Shown here piece after piece: positions 4,567 through 5,614 of a stretch of 5,614 nucleotides of DNA. This DNA comes from Clostridia bacterium (lineage in GTDB: Bacteria; Bacillota; Clostridia; Oscillospirales; Butyricicoccaceae), in assembly GCA_017547995.1 (NCBI GenBank), contig JAFYNW010000172.1:1-5614 (forward strand), given 5' to 3'. The notes under the pieces were generated by a model. It worked only from the letters and a program-made list of their open reading frames with translations, did no database searches and had not been told where the DNA came from. Position 1 is the first letter of the stretch. The number at the start of each line of letters is the position of its first letter. Both the position numbers and the translations under genes were made by a program.

Positions 4567-5614
4567 ATGAAAAAAGCGATATCTCTTTTGCTGATTTTCA
4601 GCATTCTTCTGCCATTTGCCTCGCATTCCAACGCGGTAAATGGTGATACTTTTGAAAAAGCTCTGACAGTTGGCACGGGTCTTGACTACGTGATGAAAAC
4701 CGAAGATTTTTCAGGCAATAATCGTCTGCAGAGCTTCGGATTTGAATACACTCCCAACTCATCTGTAAAGCCTATCGTGGAATATGGCAACAAGCTTTAT
4801 GGCATGAGCACAATAAATAACGTTGTCAAGCACGCGGAAAACAATGGTTACAGTGTTATCGGCGCTGTCAACTCTGACTTTTTCAACACCAGCACAGGTA
4901 TTCCGACGGGTATTGTAATCAAAAACGGTGCTCTTATCAGCTCTGATGGTATGTGGAATGGCGTTGCCTTCTCCGAAGACGGAAAAGCTTACGCAGGTGC
5001 TCCGAAGATGACGATAAATATGGTAAGTCAGCTTACAGGCTCAAGCTATCCGATTTATGCAATCAACAAAGACCGCACAGGAAACGGAATTCACCTTCTA
5101 AGTGGTGCATATTCTGACACAAGCAAGACAAATCTCGGCGGTACAGTTGTAATTCTCGAAAAGAGTGACTCTTCCCCGCTTTCATTCAATTCTCAGGCAG
5201 TCTTCACGGTAAAGTCCGTTGAATGGATGAAAGGCAGTGTCGAGCTTTCTGATACTCAATATATTATGACTTACAATGACAGTTACAAGGGCGCTGCCGA
5301 CCTTGCAACTCTCACTCCGGGCGAAACTCTTGTGCTTGAAATGGATGCCGAGGAGCATTTCAAAAATGCCTTGTATGCAACGGGCGGTGGTGATATGCTT
5401 GCTATTGACGGTACTCTTACAGAGTATGCCACAACCGGCACTGCGCCACGCACTGTGCTCGGCGTCAAAGCCGATGGCAGCTTCAAGGTGTGGGCTATCG
5501 ACGGCAGACAAAGCGTTACAAGCATGGGTATGAGCCTTCTCGACTGTGCTAATCTCTTGCTCAGCGAAGGTTATACAAACGTCATCAATCTTGATGGTGG
5601 CGGAAGCACCGCAC
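4567..5614 (+). CDS. Secreted phosphodiester glycosidase family protein (NAGPA domain), 5' part
   Basis: The frame is open from ATG 4567 to the right edge (349 codons plus one base), so the protein is truncated by the window. Residues 1-23 are a classical signal peptide: MKK, a hydrophobic core (ISLLLIFSILLPFA), and a likely cleavage after SNA (23), so it is exported by Sec. The rest fits the NAGPA / phosphodiester glycosidase family (Pfam PF09992), whose founding member removes N-acetylglucosamine from a phosphodiester in lysosomal enzyme maturation. Blocks visible in order: AVNSDFFNTSTGIPTG (100-115), GGGDMLAIDG (273-282), APRTVLG (293-299), AIDGRQS (310-316), GMSLLDCANLL (320-330) and LDGGGSTA (342-349). 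The family's usual end lies a short distance past the last block, possibly with cell-wall-binding domains beyond it. A bacterial role in trimming phosphodiester-linked sugars of wall or extracellular polymers is inference. The gene starts 50 bases after secA, with no obvious promoter of its own, so read-through from secA is likely. Confidence 0.88.
   Translation, partial: MKKAISLLLIFSILLPFASHSNAVNGDTFEKALTVGTGLDYVMKTEDFSGNNRLQSFGFEYTPNSSVKPIVEYGNKLYGMSTINNVVKHAENNGYSVIGAVNSDFFNTSTGIPTGIVIKNGALISSDGMWNGVAFSEDGKAYAGAPKMTINMVSQLTGSSYPIYAINKDRTGNGIHLLSGAYSDTSKTNLGGTVVILEKSDSSPLSFNSQAVFTVKSVEWMKGSVELSDTQYIMTYNDSYKGAADLATLTPGETLVLEMDAEEHFKNALYATGGGDMLAIDGTLTEYATTGTAPRTVLGVKADGSFKVWAIDGRQSVTSMGMSLLDCANLLLSEGYTNVINLDGGGSTA

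Noticed and set aside
5182..5533. Three overlapping open frames on both strands (5182-5511, 5276-5533, 5283-5525) inside the glycosidase gene
   Set aside because: The continuous frame from 4567 has a signal peptide and all family motifs; these are off-frame or antisense shadows.

Overview
This is an ordinary-looking chromosomal segment of an anaerobic, moderately AT-rich bacterium, most likely of the class Clostridia (Bacillota). The evidence is a PerR-like regulator next to rubrerythrin (a typical anaerobe peroxide defence), strong AGGAGG-type ribosome binding sites, sigma-A-type promoters, and a SecA with the NBD2 insertion I associate with clostridial homologues. The genus cannot be told from this window.

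Layout, left to right: (1) the last 31 codons of a plus-strand gene that matches the C-terminus of peptidase T (pepT), followed by a hairpin terminator at 112-145; (2) a convergent minus-strand gene for an unrecognised 128-residue membrane-anchored protein (140-526), whose stop codon lies inside that hairpin; (3) a minus-strand operon, read from right to left as perR-like regulator (1201-1590) then rubrerythrin (635-1174), closed by a GNRA-loop terminator at 596-621; (4) a 193-base divergent intergenic region with a near-consensus promoter and a Fur-type operator for the perR side and an extended -10 promoter for the secA side; (5) full-length secA (1784-4516); (6) a perfect 11-bp hairpin without a U-tract, then the 5' part of a secreted phosphodiester glycosidase (NAGPA-domain) gene that runs off the right edge.

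Functionally, the perR-rbr pair reads as a self-contained peroxide/iron response unit: the regulator probably represses its own promoter through the operator between the start site and the start codon, and rubrerythrin removes hydrogen peroxide. SecA is the ATPase motor of the general secretion pathway. The downstream glycosidase carries a signal peptide and is therefore a Sec client, probably partly co-transcribed with secA.

I found no mobile element, CRISPR array, tRNA, rRNA or recognisable riboswitch. Nothing in the window amounts to a clearly new biological system. The least explained items are the small membrane protein, the altered tip of the SecA two-helix finger, the hairpin between secA and the glycosidase gene, and a regulator with PerR-type ligands sitting on an operator that looks more Fur-like than Per-like.
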